A stretch of 64,000 nt of DNA from Geotrypetes seraphini (Eukaryota; Chordata; Amphibia; Gymnophiona; Dermophiidae): NCBI RefSeq assembly GCF_902459505.1, contig NC_047096.1:16892501-16956500 (forward strand), read 5' to 3'. Under the pieces are notes generated by a model that was not told where the DNA came from, did not search any database, and saw only the letters and a program-made list of their open reading frames with translations. A program made the translations under genes and the position numbers. Shown piece after piece: positions 1-12,100 of this stretch (position 1 is the stretch's first letter; every line of letters starts with the position of its first letter).

Positions 1-783
1 TGGCCCATACAGCCAGGTAGGGGGGAGGCCCACTGGACCACCAGGTGTTTTTTTTGGTGTTGGAGGAATCAGCGTGAGGGGGATGGGGGGCTTTTTAAAA
101 TGGGTCTGAGCTGTTATAGCCTTATACTTTCCTGTCAGTGCCCAAGCCAATCAATGTTCAAGCACAGACAGGAAAGACTACGACTGCTCAAACCCTGCTG
201 TTAAAGTCTGCAAGGGATACAGTATGTTTCCTTGCTATGTATTACACGGAATGCTCATTATAATGCTAATGAGCTCCTTGTAATGCATTAGCATAAGGTT
301 CTTGGTGGCTGCTACAACAATCAAGGAAAGTGGTTGCCTTCATCCTCAGATTAGTCTGGTGATGGAAGCTACATGGGCTGAATTGATTTAGTTTAAATGT
401 GCAAGTGTAGTATTTAAAATTCTATATGGAATTTTTTTGCCTTTGGTCTCCATTGCCTTTAACTCTTTGCGAACTATGAGATCAAGAACTTCTCAGTTGT
501 ATAAACTTTCCTTTCCTTCATTTAAGGGACTAGGAAGGTATCAGGCTGTTTTCTGCATACGTGACCAAGGACAGGTGTTCTAGTGGGGATAGAAGTTCAG
601 AAACTTTGGTTGGTGTCATGGCCCCAAGTAGGAAGATATTTATCGTCTGTCCTTCAGCTTTTCTGGACTCGAAACAGCCCCAACTGAAAAATTAGCAATT
701 ACTTATGGCATTACTTATGACACTCATATGCCCAAATTTCTAATCTCTGTTTTCATTTCAAGACAACATATACTACTACTGCC
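1..783. other. PPIL1 3' flank, no gene seen
   Basis: I see no coding exon, RNA gene or clear repeat here. The stretch is ordinary AT-rich single-copy-looking DNA downstream of PPIL1. Confidence 0.5.
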
Positions 784-791
784 ATCTAAGG

Positions 792-988
792 CAGAGCTTC
801 CTAAGTTGATCCTGGAATACCCCACCCCCCAACTCAGGTTTTAAGGACATATATATAATGAAGATGCATGAGATTGATTTGCATACACTGCTTCCAGCAT
901 ATACAAATTTATTTCGTATATATTCATTGTGGATATCCCGAAAACTGACTGGCAAGAGGGCACTCCAGAACCAACTTGGAAAACACTG
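792..988. mobile_element. Non-autonomous hAT MITE
   Basis: This is a 197-bp near-palindrome of the widespread type whose arms contain a GGATATCC-like motif and AATGAATATGCATGAG. It is bounded by CAGAG at the left and CACTG at the right. An exact 8-bp target duplication, ATCTAAGG, occurs at 784-791 and 989-996. The copy is diverged and has no coding capacity. Confidence 0.8.
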
Positions 989-1289
989 ATCTAAGGGGAT
1001 GTCTTTTCCCCACAATGGACCAGCCAACTGCATTCAAGAGCAGTGCCTGTAGTTTAGGAAAGAATCCAGTACTCCCAACTTTAAAATAGATTATACAGGA
1101 TCAGGCTTAAGGTAAGTGGTAAATCTGTCCCATGGAATACAGATTTTTTTAAAAATCACACACACATTTAATTACAACACAGCAATAAGAGAAATTTAAT
1201 TTTACAAAATATAGTTTTAGTTATTACAACAGCACAGGCACTGTCTAGCGACAATGGATTAGGAAAGCAGACACCTTAGAATTGTTTTT

Positions 1290-2140
1290 CACCGCACAAT
1301 AGAATATATCTCAAACTTTTTTTTTTTTAGCTCCGGCACATTAAAAATAACAAATGTTTTTTTCACGGCACATTATAATTGAAATTAAAAAAAAATTGCA
1401 AAAAAACAAAAAATTAAATTTGGGAGTTATTTATTAGTTCTTTAAGCTATGTATGGGCAATTGTAACTGGTGAAAATAAAGTACATACAACAGAATTGCT
1501 AGACAATGCGATGAATGTGCTCGTTTTTGAGTGTAAATTAAACTCAAAACACAGTTTAATAGTTGACAAGCAAACATGCATTTCATTGTCCACCATCTGC
1601 AGCAGTTCTCTTAACCTTTTCGTATCGTGTGTCCCGAAATGTCGTTGCCATCGTATGTCCCATACTAATAAAGAGCCAGGAACACAAAATATTTGAATTT
1701 ATAGACTTATGACTTATTTACATTACGTTTACAATAGCCATAAATGATAACGGTGAATAATACAAAACTTTGCTAAAATAATTACGATTGGAACCAGCGT
1801 AACATAAAATGTATTACGATAGGAAAAGGTTAAATCCAAGTTTGCAAAGATAAGATCCAAACGGTAACAAAGCCTTGATTGCATTGTTGCTGCCATTAGT
1901 TTTCAAGGACCAATCATTTCAAAAAATGATGCTTGTCTGAGCAGTTATATCATTACGCACACAGAAGCTTACAACATTGACAAACTCTTGCGTACATAAC
2001 ATACATGCCATCTATTCTAGTGTATACTTATGCAGAGAATCTTTTAAAATAAAGTACATTTCTGGAATCTCTTGTGGCACACCTGGAATTTCTTCCGGGC
2101 ACATCACTGTGCCGTGACACACAGTTTGAGAGACATGAAC
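1290..2140. mobile_element. Decayed hAT-like element
   Basis: The left end (CTCAAACTTTTT followed by a CGGCAC motif) and the inverted right end (GTGCCGTGACACACAGTTTG) form approximate terminal inverted repeats. The interior is AT-rich and no transposase frame is recognisable. A related piece in inverted orientation lies near 10540-10720. Exact ends are not certain. Confidence 0.4.
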
Positions 2141-2927
2141 AGGTTACTGAAACCACTGCCTTTAATTTTTTTTTTATGGCTCATCCCCCCTCCCCCCCAA
2201 AAAAAAGGAGTGCAAAGGGCTACTTATCACATAGACAGCATCTGGGCATTTGGTACACATTCATTCCTCATGGGCTCATGAACCCAACTAGTTATCAAAG
2301 AGAAGGGAACCCTGAGAAAACAGAGGGTCAGTCTAGCTCTTCCTGCTCAATGTCAACTCTCTAGTAAGAAAACACAAGGATGCTTGCATTCTGAACTCCT
2401 GAATCTGTCCTTATAATCAGTTACCATCATGTTTCACACTTGGAAAGATTAGAAGTTTGATGCAATAGGAAAAAGAGCAAATTATCCCCTTGGTTAAGGA
2501 TACAGTAAGAGAATCTGGATTATGTCTGTCAGGCTTATGTACCAAGATGCGAGACTTAATTGCCTAAAAATACTCAAAAGCTCACTCCAAACTGCAGCTC
2601 TCCAGGATGCGTCTTAGGGATATTAAGCCAAAATCCATTCTGGCCTTGTAAGCCTAGACAATAAGTGTTAAGCAAAAGTCTACTCCCTTAAAGCTGAAGG
2701 CCTTATTTTTATCACATTGCATGTCAATGATAGAACACAGTTCTCTTCATAGCAAATCACAAGGAGAATGCTCTCATCCAAATACCAAAATACAAACACA
2801 GTCATCTTGTATTTCTGACAGACTGCTCATTGCAGAACGGGTTTGACCAATAGCAGAGGAAGAGTGTGAGAAGACTTGATCAACCAGAATGGAATCCATG
2901 ATATGGAGAGACTGTACACCTAGCCTG

Positions 2928-3148
2928 TTAACCTGAAGGGTAAGCCTTGAGAATCTTCACATCATCCACTGGCCGATCTTGGGTATTGGTCTCTACCATG
3001 CCAATCCTGTTCACCACACTGATGCCCTGGCTCACGCGACCAAATATTGTATGTTTACCGTCAAGCCACTGAGTTGGTGCTAAGGTGATGAAGAACTGGC
3101 TACCATTTGTGTCTGGTCCAGCATTGGCCATGGCAAGGATTCCTGCAC
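2928..3148 (-). CDS. PPIL1: PPIL1 coding exon 4 (residues 94-166 and stop)
   Basis: Encodes [20 protein letters not shown] through [12 protein letters not shown] and [12 protein letters not shown] to the C terminus KAYPSG, then TAA at 2930-2928. The acceptor is GTTCCAG. This is the second half of the cyclophilin domain and includes the residues lining the proline pocket. The 3' UTR should lie to the left. A minus-strand ATTAAA near 2161-2166 is one possible polyadenylation signal, but I cannot establish the transcript end. Confidence 0.97.
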
Positions 3149-6100
3149 CTGGAACAATAAGGTTGGTTAAAAAAAATAAAATAAAAAAAAAAGGATCACG
3201 ATTACCAGCTATCATTTTAACGCTGGACAGGAACATTGTCTAAATGTTAAATGTTTAGAAACCATCCACTGCATGACCTTGGCAATAATCAATGAGGCAA
3301 AGTTTACAGCCTCTTATATACAGTCTCCGTATGTTAATCCTGAAACGGTTCATAGACAACGGCGCGAAAGACAAAAGCGCGCGCCGATAATTGAGCGCAA
3401 CACGTGCCGCCGCGCCGCTCTAAATTACAGTTTTTAGGGGCTCCGACGGGGGGTTTTGTTGGGGAACCCCCCAGTTTACTTAATAGGCATCGCGCCGGCG
3501 TTATGTGGGGTTGTAACCCTCCACATTTTACTGTAAACTGAACTTTTTTTCCAAAAAACAGGGAAAAAGTGAAGTTTTCAGTAAAATGTGGGGGGTTACA
3601 ACCCCCCACAACGCGGCGCGATGTCTATTAAGTAAAGTGGGGGGTTCCCCCCACGCCCCCCCGTCTGAGCCCTAAAAATAGTAATTTAGAGCGGCGTGGC
3701 GGCGGGCGCTGCGCTCAATTGTCTGGGCACGCCTTTGTCCCGGCGCGCTTTTGACCCGACACCTCCTGAAACAGTATCACCCTAATGCTCCCAGCTACTC
3801 TATCAATAACACCTAATCTCCGCTAATAAAAGCAACTGCAGAGAACAAAGGTCAAGGCCTCATGCTGCTGGACCTCACCCGTGTCTGACATCAGTCATTT
3901 CCTTCCTTACAAATTTAGTTACATCTTAAAAAATGGAAAAAAAAAATTATCCCTTTTCCTCTTTTCTTTGTTTGTTCCTTATCCCCACCTACCCACTCTT
4001 GCTTTTGGCCCAGCAATTTTCCATCAGCGTTTCAAACTTAAGAACTCCAATTTGTGAGGATTCAGCGAGATCCAAGTTTATTATGTATTTGATTAATCGC
4101 TTATATCGACTTCTAAGCGATAAACAAAAGATAAAAATATTGGGTTACAATAATCAAAGGGAAACAAATTATATAAATATGACTGACAAGACAAAATTAA
4201 TTGATACAGAAGGAAGGGGTAGGTGCAGAAATACAATTTAAAAAATAGTAAAGAAGACAAAGGAAAAAACGTTAGGGAAGGGAAGAGCAATAAGCATCAG
4301 AGAATTTAGAAACCAGGGCTCAATCAAAGCACCTGATAAACCTAATGTCTGGTTAGAGGACCAAATATTTTGGCGACACAGGCAGCGAAGATTGACCCTA
4401 CCATCTCCAATCTACTGAGCAAATCAACAGACATTAAAGTATTCCGAAAAGAAATCAAAACTCATCTTTTCAAAAATACTTCCCATCATCCTAACCTCAC
4501 TATAGCACTAGAATATACTCTCATGAATATCACCTCCACCACCACAACAACTTCTTCAACATAGTATAACTCACTACTGTATCCCGAATGTATTATTATT
4601 ATTCACCCAGCAACCTATTATATACTTACTCTTTGCTTTCTAATTCTCCTGGAAATGTCCAGACTTTCAATGTAACTTGCTATACACATGACTCTTTGTA
4701 TTGTAATTTGTATACATACTCCTTACTTTGTAATTCTCCTGGAAATGTCCAGACTATCAATTGTAACTTGCTATATACATGATTCTTAGTATTGTAACGC
4801 TCCTGGAAATGTCCAGACTTCTAATTTGTAATCCGCTTAGAACCGCAAGGCACAAGCGGAATAGAAATCACTAATGTAATGTAATGTAAATATAGTTTTA
4901 TTAGTTGTCAAATGCATCTTTAAAAAGAAAGCATTTTAGATTGCTCTTAAATCTATCCAAATTCAGTTCTTCTCGCAAGTGAATTGGGAGTAGGTTCCAT
5001 ATTTGGGGGGCAGTAACGGAAAAAATAGTTTGTCGCCGTGTATTAGTTTTTAGGGAGGGAACAGTCAGGAGATGCTGATCAGTGGATCTAAGGGAAGAGT
5101 AGGGAATCAATAATCTATGAATAAAAGCAGGTGCTTTATAAAGAAGGGATTTGAAAGTCAGTAGACTGAATATAACTATGACACCATGAAATCTTCATTC
5201 ATTCATAAACTACCCCAGACATCTCCACAGTTTTAGAAGTTGTCTTCACTGTCCTTGTGCAGCCCTTGCAGTTAAATGTCCTCAGAGGACAGAAAGTGAT
5301 ATCCATACACCTCAAGTTTGGCCACTAGGTACTTTCATTGTGTAATGGCTGTAGTGACACTCCCCTTTGTTTACGGCCCCTAAAGATCTCTCGTCCTGCA
5401 GCATCCCTAGCCCTTGTGATCTTAAGGATCAGAAGCTGGGCTGCTATTTCTTATAGCACTACCACTGAACCTTTGGGCTGAGGCAGCATACCTGAGGTAT
5501 CTACCCACGAAAGTGAGTTTTAATCTGGATTAAATGTCTGTTACTATATCGTCTATCCATCTACCCCATCTGGTCTTTCTAGAGGTACTCTTTTCAGAGG
5601 GATGATTCATCAGGAAGCCAACACATAGCTTATTGCATTAAGTCATCTCTTCAAGTTCCCAGAAAGGTCATCTGCCATGGATATACCTCTACCTCATGGT
5701 TTACATTTGGACAGTACAGTAATTTCCCCTACATAAGGGGTAAATATTTTCCTGCTGTCCCATGGCCACTTGAGAGCTGTTTCACTGTCACTGTTTAGGT
5801 GGCTGGCCACAAGATTTCACTGTAAGATTTCACTTGCTTTTCCCCTTCAGCGGCTGCAAAACCATTAACAGCAGTACCAGCAGGAGTCCAAAGAAAGAAT
5901 CAGCCCCCTGGGCAGTAAAGAATACAGACCATCACAATATTTCTTTTTTTTTTTCTTCTGCTATCAGCAGCTGGAAAGTATATAGTAACCTGCTGTCCAA
6001 GGGTTAATAAGAATCTATTCTGACCTGAACCCTCAGCCAGGGCTGTGGAGTTGGTAGATAAATCCTTCGACTCCGACTCCTCAGTTTCTGTTACCAAAAA

Positions 6101-9100
6101 CTCTGACTCCAGGTACCCAAAATTGTCTCCGACTCCACAGCCCTGCCCTCAGCACGACTGTGTTTGGAATGATTACTGTTTCAACTGCAATTATTCTTAA
6201 TTTCCCCTTCTCAGTGTTATCACATCTCTATCTTTCTCAATCACGAAGGGTATAAAATATGTACTCACTGTAAATCTCTCACCTATCAGATAGCAAAAAA
6301 ACTAGAACTCACTTTTAATCTAATCTAATCTTTGGTTTATATACTGGGTCATCTCCCAGTGGAGCTCGACTCGGTTCACATATAATTAAGACTAGAGTAC
6401 ATAGCAGAAAACATAGGAGAAAGAAGAACTAAAGAAGAACTAATTAAAAACTAAAGTACATAAGAAAAATAACTATAACATCATCATTTCTCCGAGGCTG
6501 TAGTTAAACCATTTAAAAATTGCGAGAACAACAAAGTATTCAGGAATATACAAAATAATTGCAGCTGGCCTAAAAGCCTAATGGAGTCAGGAAGTTCATC
6601 TCAGATCTCTACAAACTTGAAAACAAAAGATCGACTGAGCTTCCTACAGAGATCAGAGTAATGACCAATTGTCATGTTCCATAAATATCTAAAAATATGG
6701 CTATTCCAAAAATCCATAGGAAAAACAAATGCAACCAGTTACACAAATTTAAACCCCCTCAAACACAGAACTAAAGCCCACTCAAAGCAAGAACACTATA
6801 AGCTGCAACAAAATACCATAGAAACCTAATATGTAAGACAACTCCCCTTAAGAAATGTTACTAAGAATGTAAATGAATCTCACCTGTCAGTAATGTACTA
6901 AATCTATATGCATTAAGCCTATCAGTTATGTATTAAATCTATGTATCTTTTACAATATTTGTAACCCGCCTAAAAGTTTCAAGTTTTAATAAAAATTTGA
7001 TTAATCGCCTATCATGGATTCTAGGGGATATACAATATAAAATGGGGCATACAAATTTAAATTAAATTTAAAATATCAACAATTACACGGACAAAGACGG
7101 ACATACAAGTAAACGAGAGGGAGAGAGGGCTGAACTACAATAAAATCAAGAAGAGCGAGCGAACATAAAGATGGAAGAGGGACGAGCTTCTTCATGGCTG
7201 CCATTTACTTGATTGGGGAAGGTGGGCTATCATCCATGCTTCCAAACCATCCATGTTTCCTGTCTTTGAACAGGAAACATTTCAAAGCCCCCTTAAAATT
7301 CTCCACATTTATTTCCTCCCTGATATGAAGGGGCAAAGAGTTCCAAGTAAGGAGGGCAGTTACTGAAAATGCTGTGGCACGGCAAGTGCTAATAATCTTA
7401 AGTGAGGGTACGAAAAATAAATGTTGAGTAGTGATCTGAGAACTCTGGGGGGGGGGGGGGGAACAAAAGGGATGAGTAGTTTGTCAATAAAGGCCGGTTC
7501 TCTGGTTTTATGTGTTTGAAAGGTAAGTAAGGCAATTTTATAAGTAATTCTATGGGGGATGGGAAGCCAATGGGCAGAGTAGAGTGATCATATTTCTTAG
7601 AATTAGTGATGATTTTAATGGCTGTATTTTGGATCAATTGAAGATGCCTAGAACCCCATTAAGTGAGGATTTGGCGGGATACAAAACCACACCCAAGACA
7701 ACATCTCATATACTTACACAGGCAAGATATCTTGGAATGTCAGAAGAACTCTCAAAAAGGTAGACTGTCAAATCAAGGATCTGACAACTTCTAGCAACCT
7801 TACCAGACAATACTCTACCTACCTGTACATTTTAACTCTGGATGAAGCTCATCTTCAAACTGTTTACCAAAGATAGATGCACCACCTCGACCTGTTGAGC
7901 ACCCAAAAAAGAATTCATATAAACAAATGAGCTGGGCACAACAAATTGTGAAAGTGCACAAGACGCTATTGCAGGCAAAAATTGTAAGATAATCTTACAT
8001 AAAACTTTTTTTAATGTCTCTGAAGTGGAGTACAAAAAACAACCCTCACTGCTTAACAGCAGCTGGATAACAACATTAGTTGAATAGAAACAAGAATTCC
8101 TCACTGTGGGCTCCTTATTTTTCTCAGGGGGCAGCGAGTGCGAAAAAGCTAATCAGTTAGTGCAGCCACCTTACTGCATGCCAACTGATTAGCATGTGAT
8201 TAGCGTACGAGCCTTTACACTTACAAAAGAGGTAGCATTAAGGGCTCACAGGCTAATTTTGTGTAATGGCAGCATTAGAATATACCCAATATTTCCCACT
8301 AATAACCAACTATGAATAAGGTGATAACTATCCTAATCTAAGCGAGTTAGCCTCAGTAATGGAGCCTACGCGTAGCCATTCAATGACTGGGGAATTCAGC
8401 GTAGCTATACTTGCTCCTTTAATCTCCAATCATTGGCCACACTCTCATTTTCATTTATTCAATACTTCTAAAATTTTTTAATCCTTATTAATCTTTATAC
8501 GTTTTTTTGTTTTTTTATATAAATCCTTAAAATATCTGTCTACATACACTTCCTATCATTTTAAATAGTCATACATTTCCTATCATTCTTCCTTATTCAC
8601 ATGTTTGAGACTACACTATTATTCCATTATATTTATCACTATCTTAACTTCAGCGTTGTGTAATTTCTCAGAAATCTTATTATTCTATAAATAGTGGCTT
8701 ATACAAGGAAGTGTATGTAGACAGATATTTTAAGGATTTATATAAAAAAACAAAAAAACGTATAAAGATTAATAAGGATTAAAAAATTTTAGAAGTATTG
8801 AATAAATGAAAATGAGAGTGTGGCCAATGATTGGAGATTAAAGGAGCAAGTATAGCTACGCTGAATTCCCCAGTCATTGAATGGCTACGCGTAGGCTCCA
8901 TTACTGAGGCTAACTCTCTTAGATTAGGATAGTTATCACCTTATTCATAGTTGGTTATTAGTGGGAAATATTGGGTATAGAATACAATTTATATGTTTTC
9001 CCATTGGGGATCTCTATCTAGAGCATTAGAATATAACCATTAATTCAGAAAAGCAGCCATTTCTAGCTGTGCTAAGAGCAGCCTTAGTGCATGGGAAAGA

Positions 9101-12100
9101 CCCAAGTAAGGGCTCACTAAAGCAGCTCTTTTCAATGGAATTCTTATACTACCAAAAATAAAGAATAAACTACCAACACAGTTCTCTTGGTGCTGAAAAG
9201 CAACAAAAAAGTTATATTGCTTCGTTAGTAAACTCTGGGTCTCACCTGTTCCCGTTGGATCACCTCCCTGGATCATGAAGTCTTTGATGATCCTGTGGAA
9301 CTTGGTGCCATTATAATATCCCCTTCGTGAAAGTTCTGCAAAGTTCTTGCAAGTTTTGGGGGCATGCTTCCAGTACAGCTCCACCACAACATTCCCCATG
9401 CTAGAAGTAAAAACACGATCAAACTTAAAAGCAGCTTTGTGAGAGGTTATTTCACCAGAGCATGTGGTAAAAACAGTTAGTGGAAGTGGGTTAAAAAAAA
9501 AAAAAAAAGGTGTGGATAAGTTCCTGGAGAAAAAGTTAATAAACTATGAACAAGGTAGGCTTGAGGGGAAGCCAATGCTGGGGGCAAGAAGAATTAAAAT
9601 TTACTTTTTCGCCTACCCACTTTGGGCTCAGGTCCACGCAAAATTCTCCCACTCTTGTTATGGCTAGTGGGGATCCCCAAGCCCCCCCCCCCCCCCACCA
9701 GCTGTAGGGGGCCTCCAGAGGCAAGAATAGTTCTTTCCTAGATGCTCCTGTTGGCGGTACTGTGTACATGCTGGTACCACCACACCGCCTCCCCCCCCAG
9801 GTACTGTGTACACGCTGGTACCACCACATTGCCCCCCCCCCCCGTTGCATACACTGTTTTCAAGCATGCACAATAAACTACCATGTGTAGGGAGTGGGCA
9901 GGACCAGTGGCAGCATGTAGACTGCGCCGCCAGCTGGAGCAAGTAAGAAAGGGAGCTGCTCTTATCACTGGAGAATCCCTACCACCTTAGGTATTTAATG
10001 TTTTCAGTTGGTGGAGTGGAAGTACATGGAGACCACATGTACCCATCCAGTTTGCCTGGTGCCCATCCAAAATCTGAGGTCTGGCTATGCCTTGTGTTGT
10101 TTTAACAAGTGTTCCACTTACAAAAATTATGATGACCGATAGCCAGTAGGAATCTGCATAGGGCAAATATTTTCAGGGTTTTTTTTTTGGTTCATTTGGT
10201 CTCCCAATTTTCTATTTTTTTTTTTCTTTCACACATTTGTTTTAGAAAAACAATTTTAAAACATGTTGATTTGTAAGATGTGCTATATCAATTTAATACT
10301 AACTTTTTAAAGCACACTCATGGTGTATTATCAAAAGATGGTTAATCAAATTACACAAAATACACATCCCTACTGGCCATGTTAGATGAATTAGTGTCTC
10401 CAAGTTACATGTTAACTTGTACAATATACGACTTCCAAGAATTCTCCTACTTTAGAAACATTTGAGGAGATTAAAGTGTTTGGTGGCAGTTTTGTAAAAT
10501 AACATCCACTGCATTGATTAGCAATTCTATTCTATCTACTGGTACTTTAGTTTCACCGTTGTTACAATTACCCATATATAACTTAAGAACTTTAAATAAA
10601 TAACTCTCAAATTAAATTATTTTTTTGTTGGTTTTGCAGTTTTATAATTTCAATTATAATGTGCCAAGAAAACCATTCGCTCCATTTAGTATGCAGGAGC
10701 TAAAAAAGCTTGAGATACACCGCTTCAGAAGGCACAGCAAGGCCTATTTCAGTCTTCATTCCCACCCATCCCCTAACACAATTCTTCATTTATAGCCAAT
10801 TATTCTAACTGGGATAATAAGAGGAGAGTTTCCATTTAGAGTTTTAATTAGATTTGTCTGCTGAAAAGCAAAAACTATATAAATCATGTACCGGTAATAT
10901 ACCATATACATTATATGACTTTTTATATTAGTCTAAAGTTTTAATTAATTAAACCTTACTAATACTAAGAAGCAGACAGCAGTGAGAGAGGTGCGATCCA
11001 GTCTTCTGCACTGAGGGCTCCTTTTATCAAGCCGCGTTAGCGGGGTTAGCGCGTGCTATTTTTAATCACGCCCTAACCCCCGCGCTGGCCAAAACACTAC
11101 CGCCTGCTCAAGGCAGGCGTTAGTGGCTAGCGGTTTAACGCGTGCTTGATAAAAGGAGCCCTGAGTGTTACATGTATAATTATCTCCCAGCTGGTGAGGA
11201 ATCATGTGTGTGGAGGAGCTGAGGGAGACAGAGAGGTACATAGAGGAGACCTACAGGGACTTTGTAGAGAAGTCCCATCTGCAGTCTGGCATCCCACATA
11301 CTACCTTGGAGAAGGAAGGTCTCCTTAAAGGAGAGCATCACTCTGGTGAAGTAGGAAGTAATCCTGTAGCCAGGACCTACCCACAAGGGGATGAGACATC
11401 CTCTTCTACCAAGGATGTGTCAGTAAGTGCTTAAATTATATATATTTTTTTTAATGGTTGCACATTAACACCAACATTAGCGTATGGCCATTAATACAAA
11501 AAAAAAAAAAAATCAGCTATTTTATTGGTGGTAAAAATGGCCTTAGTGTATGGGAAAAACTCACACAAGAGTACACCAAGGCCAGATTTTGTTGTACCTT
11601 AGTATAAAAATCCCTATGAAATGTAGGGGGCAATGTTCAGTTAAAATAGTCAATATTTCATTAAAACACCGATTATCAGCTAAATTACTCATATTTAGTG
11701 CAGGCCGCTTTTGATCCGGGTTCTGCCTGGTTAAGCCACTTTGAATATTGACCCCATAAATTATAAATAATTTAGCGTGGAAGAGTAGCTTTAGTGGTTA
11801 GAAAAGTGGATTAGGAGAGCCAGTGTTCCTTGGACAAATCACTTCACCTTCCAGTCTCAAATACAACTAGATTGAATGTTAATTTGGGAAGGAAATAACC
11901 TTAATCTGGTATCTAAAATGGAAATCCAGAATTACTAGATTTTACAATCTAATTTAACCATAGGAAGCTAGAGCTCTGTTAGTGCTTCAGCATCCCCAAT
12001 ATTGAGCAAACTCCCTTGACTGTGTCCACAGAGGGGCAATTTCTATTGAGGTTAGCACCCCGAATCGTTTTGAAAAGTTGGCTTTTATGCTTATAACCTG

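Noticed and set aside
9040-9399. A 119-codon PPIL1 exon reading on past 9246
   Set aside because: The frame beyond GTGAG has no cyclophilin similarity; the real exon ends at the donor at 9246 and continues at 7891.
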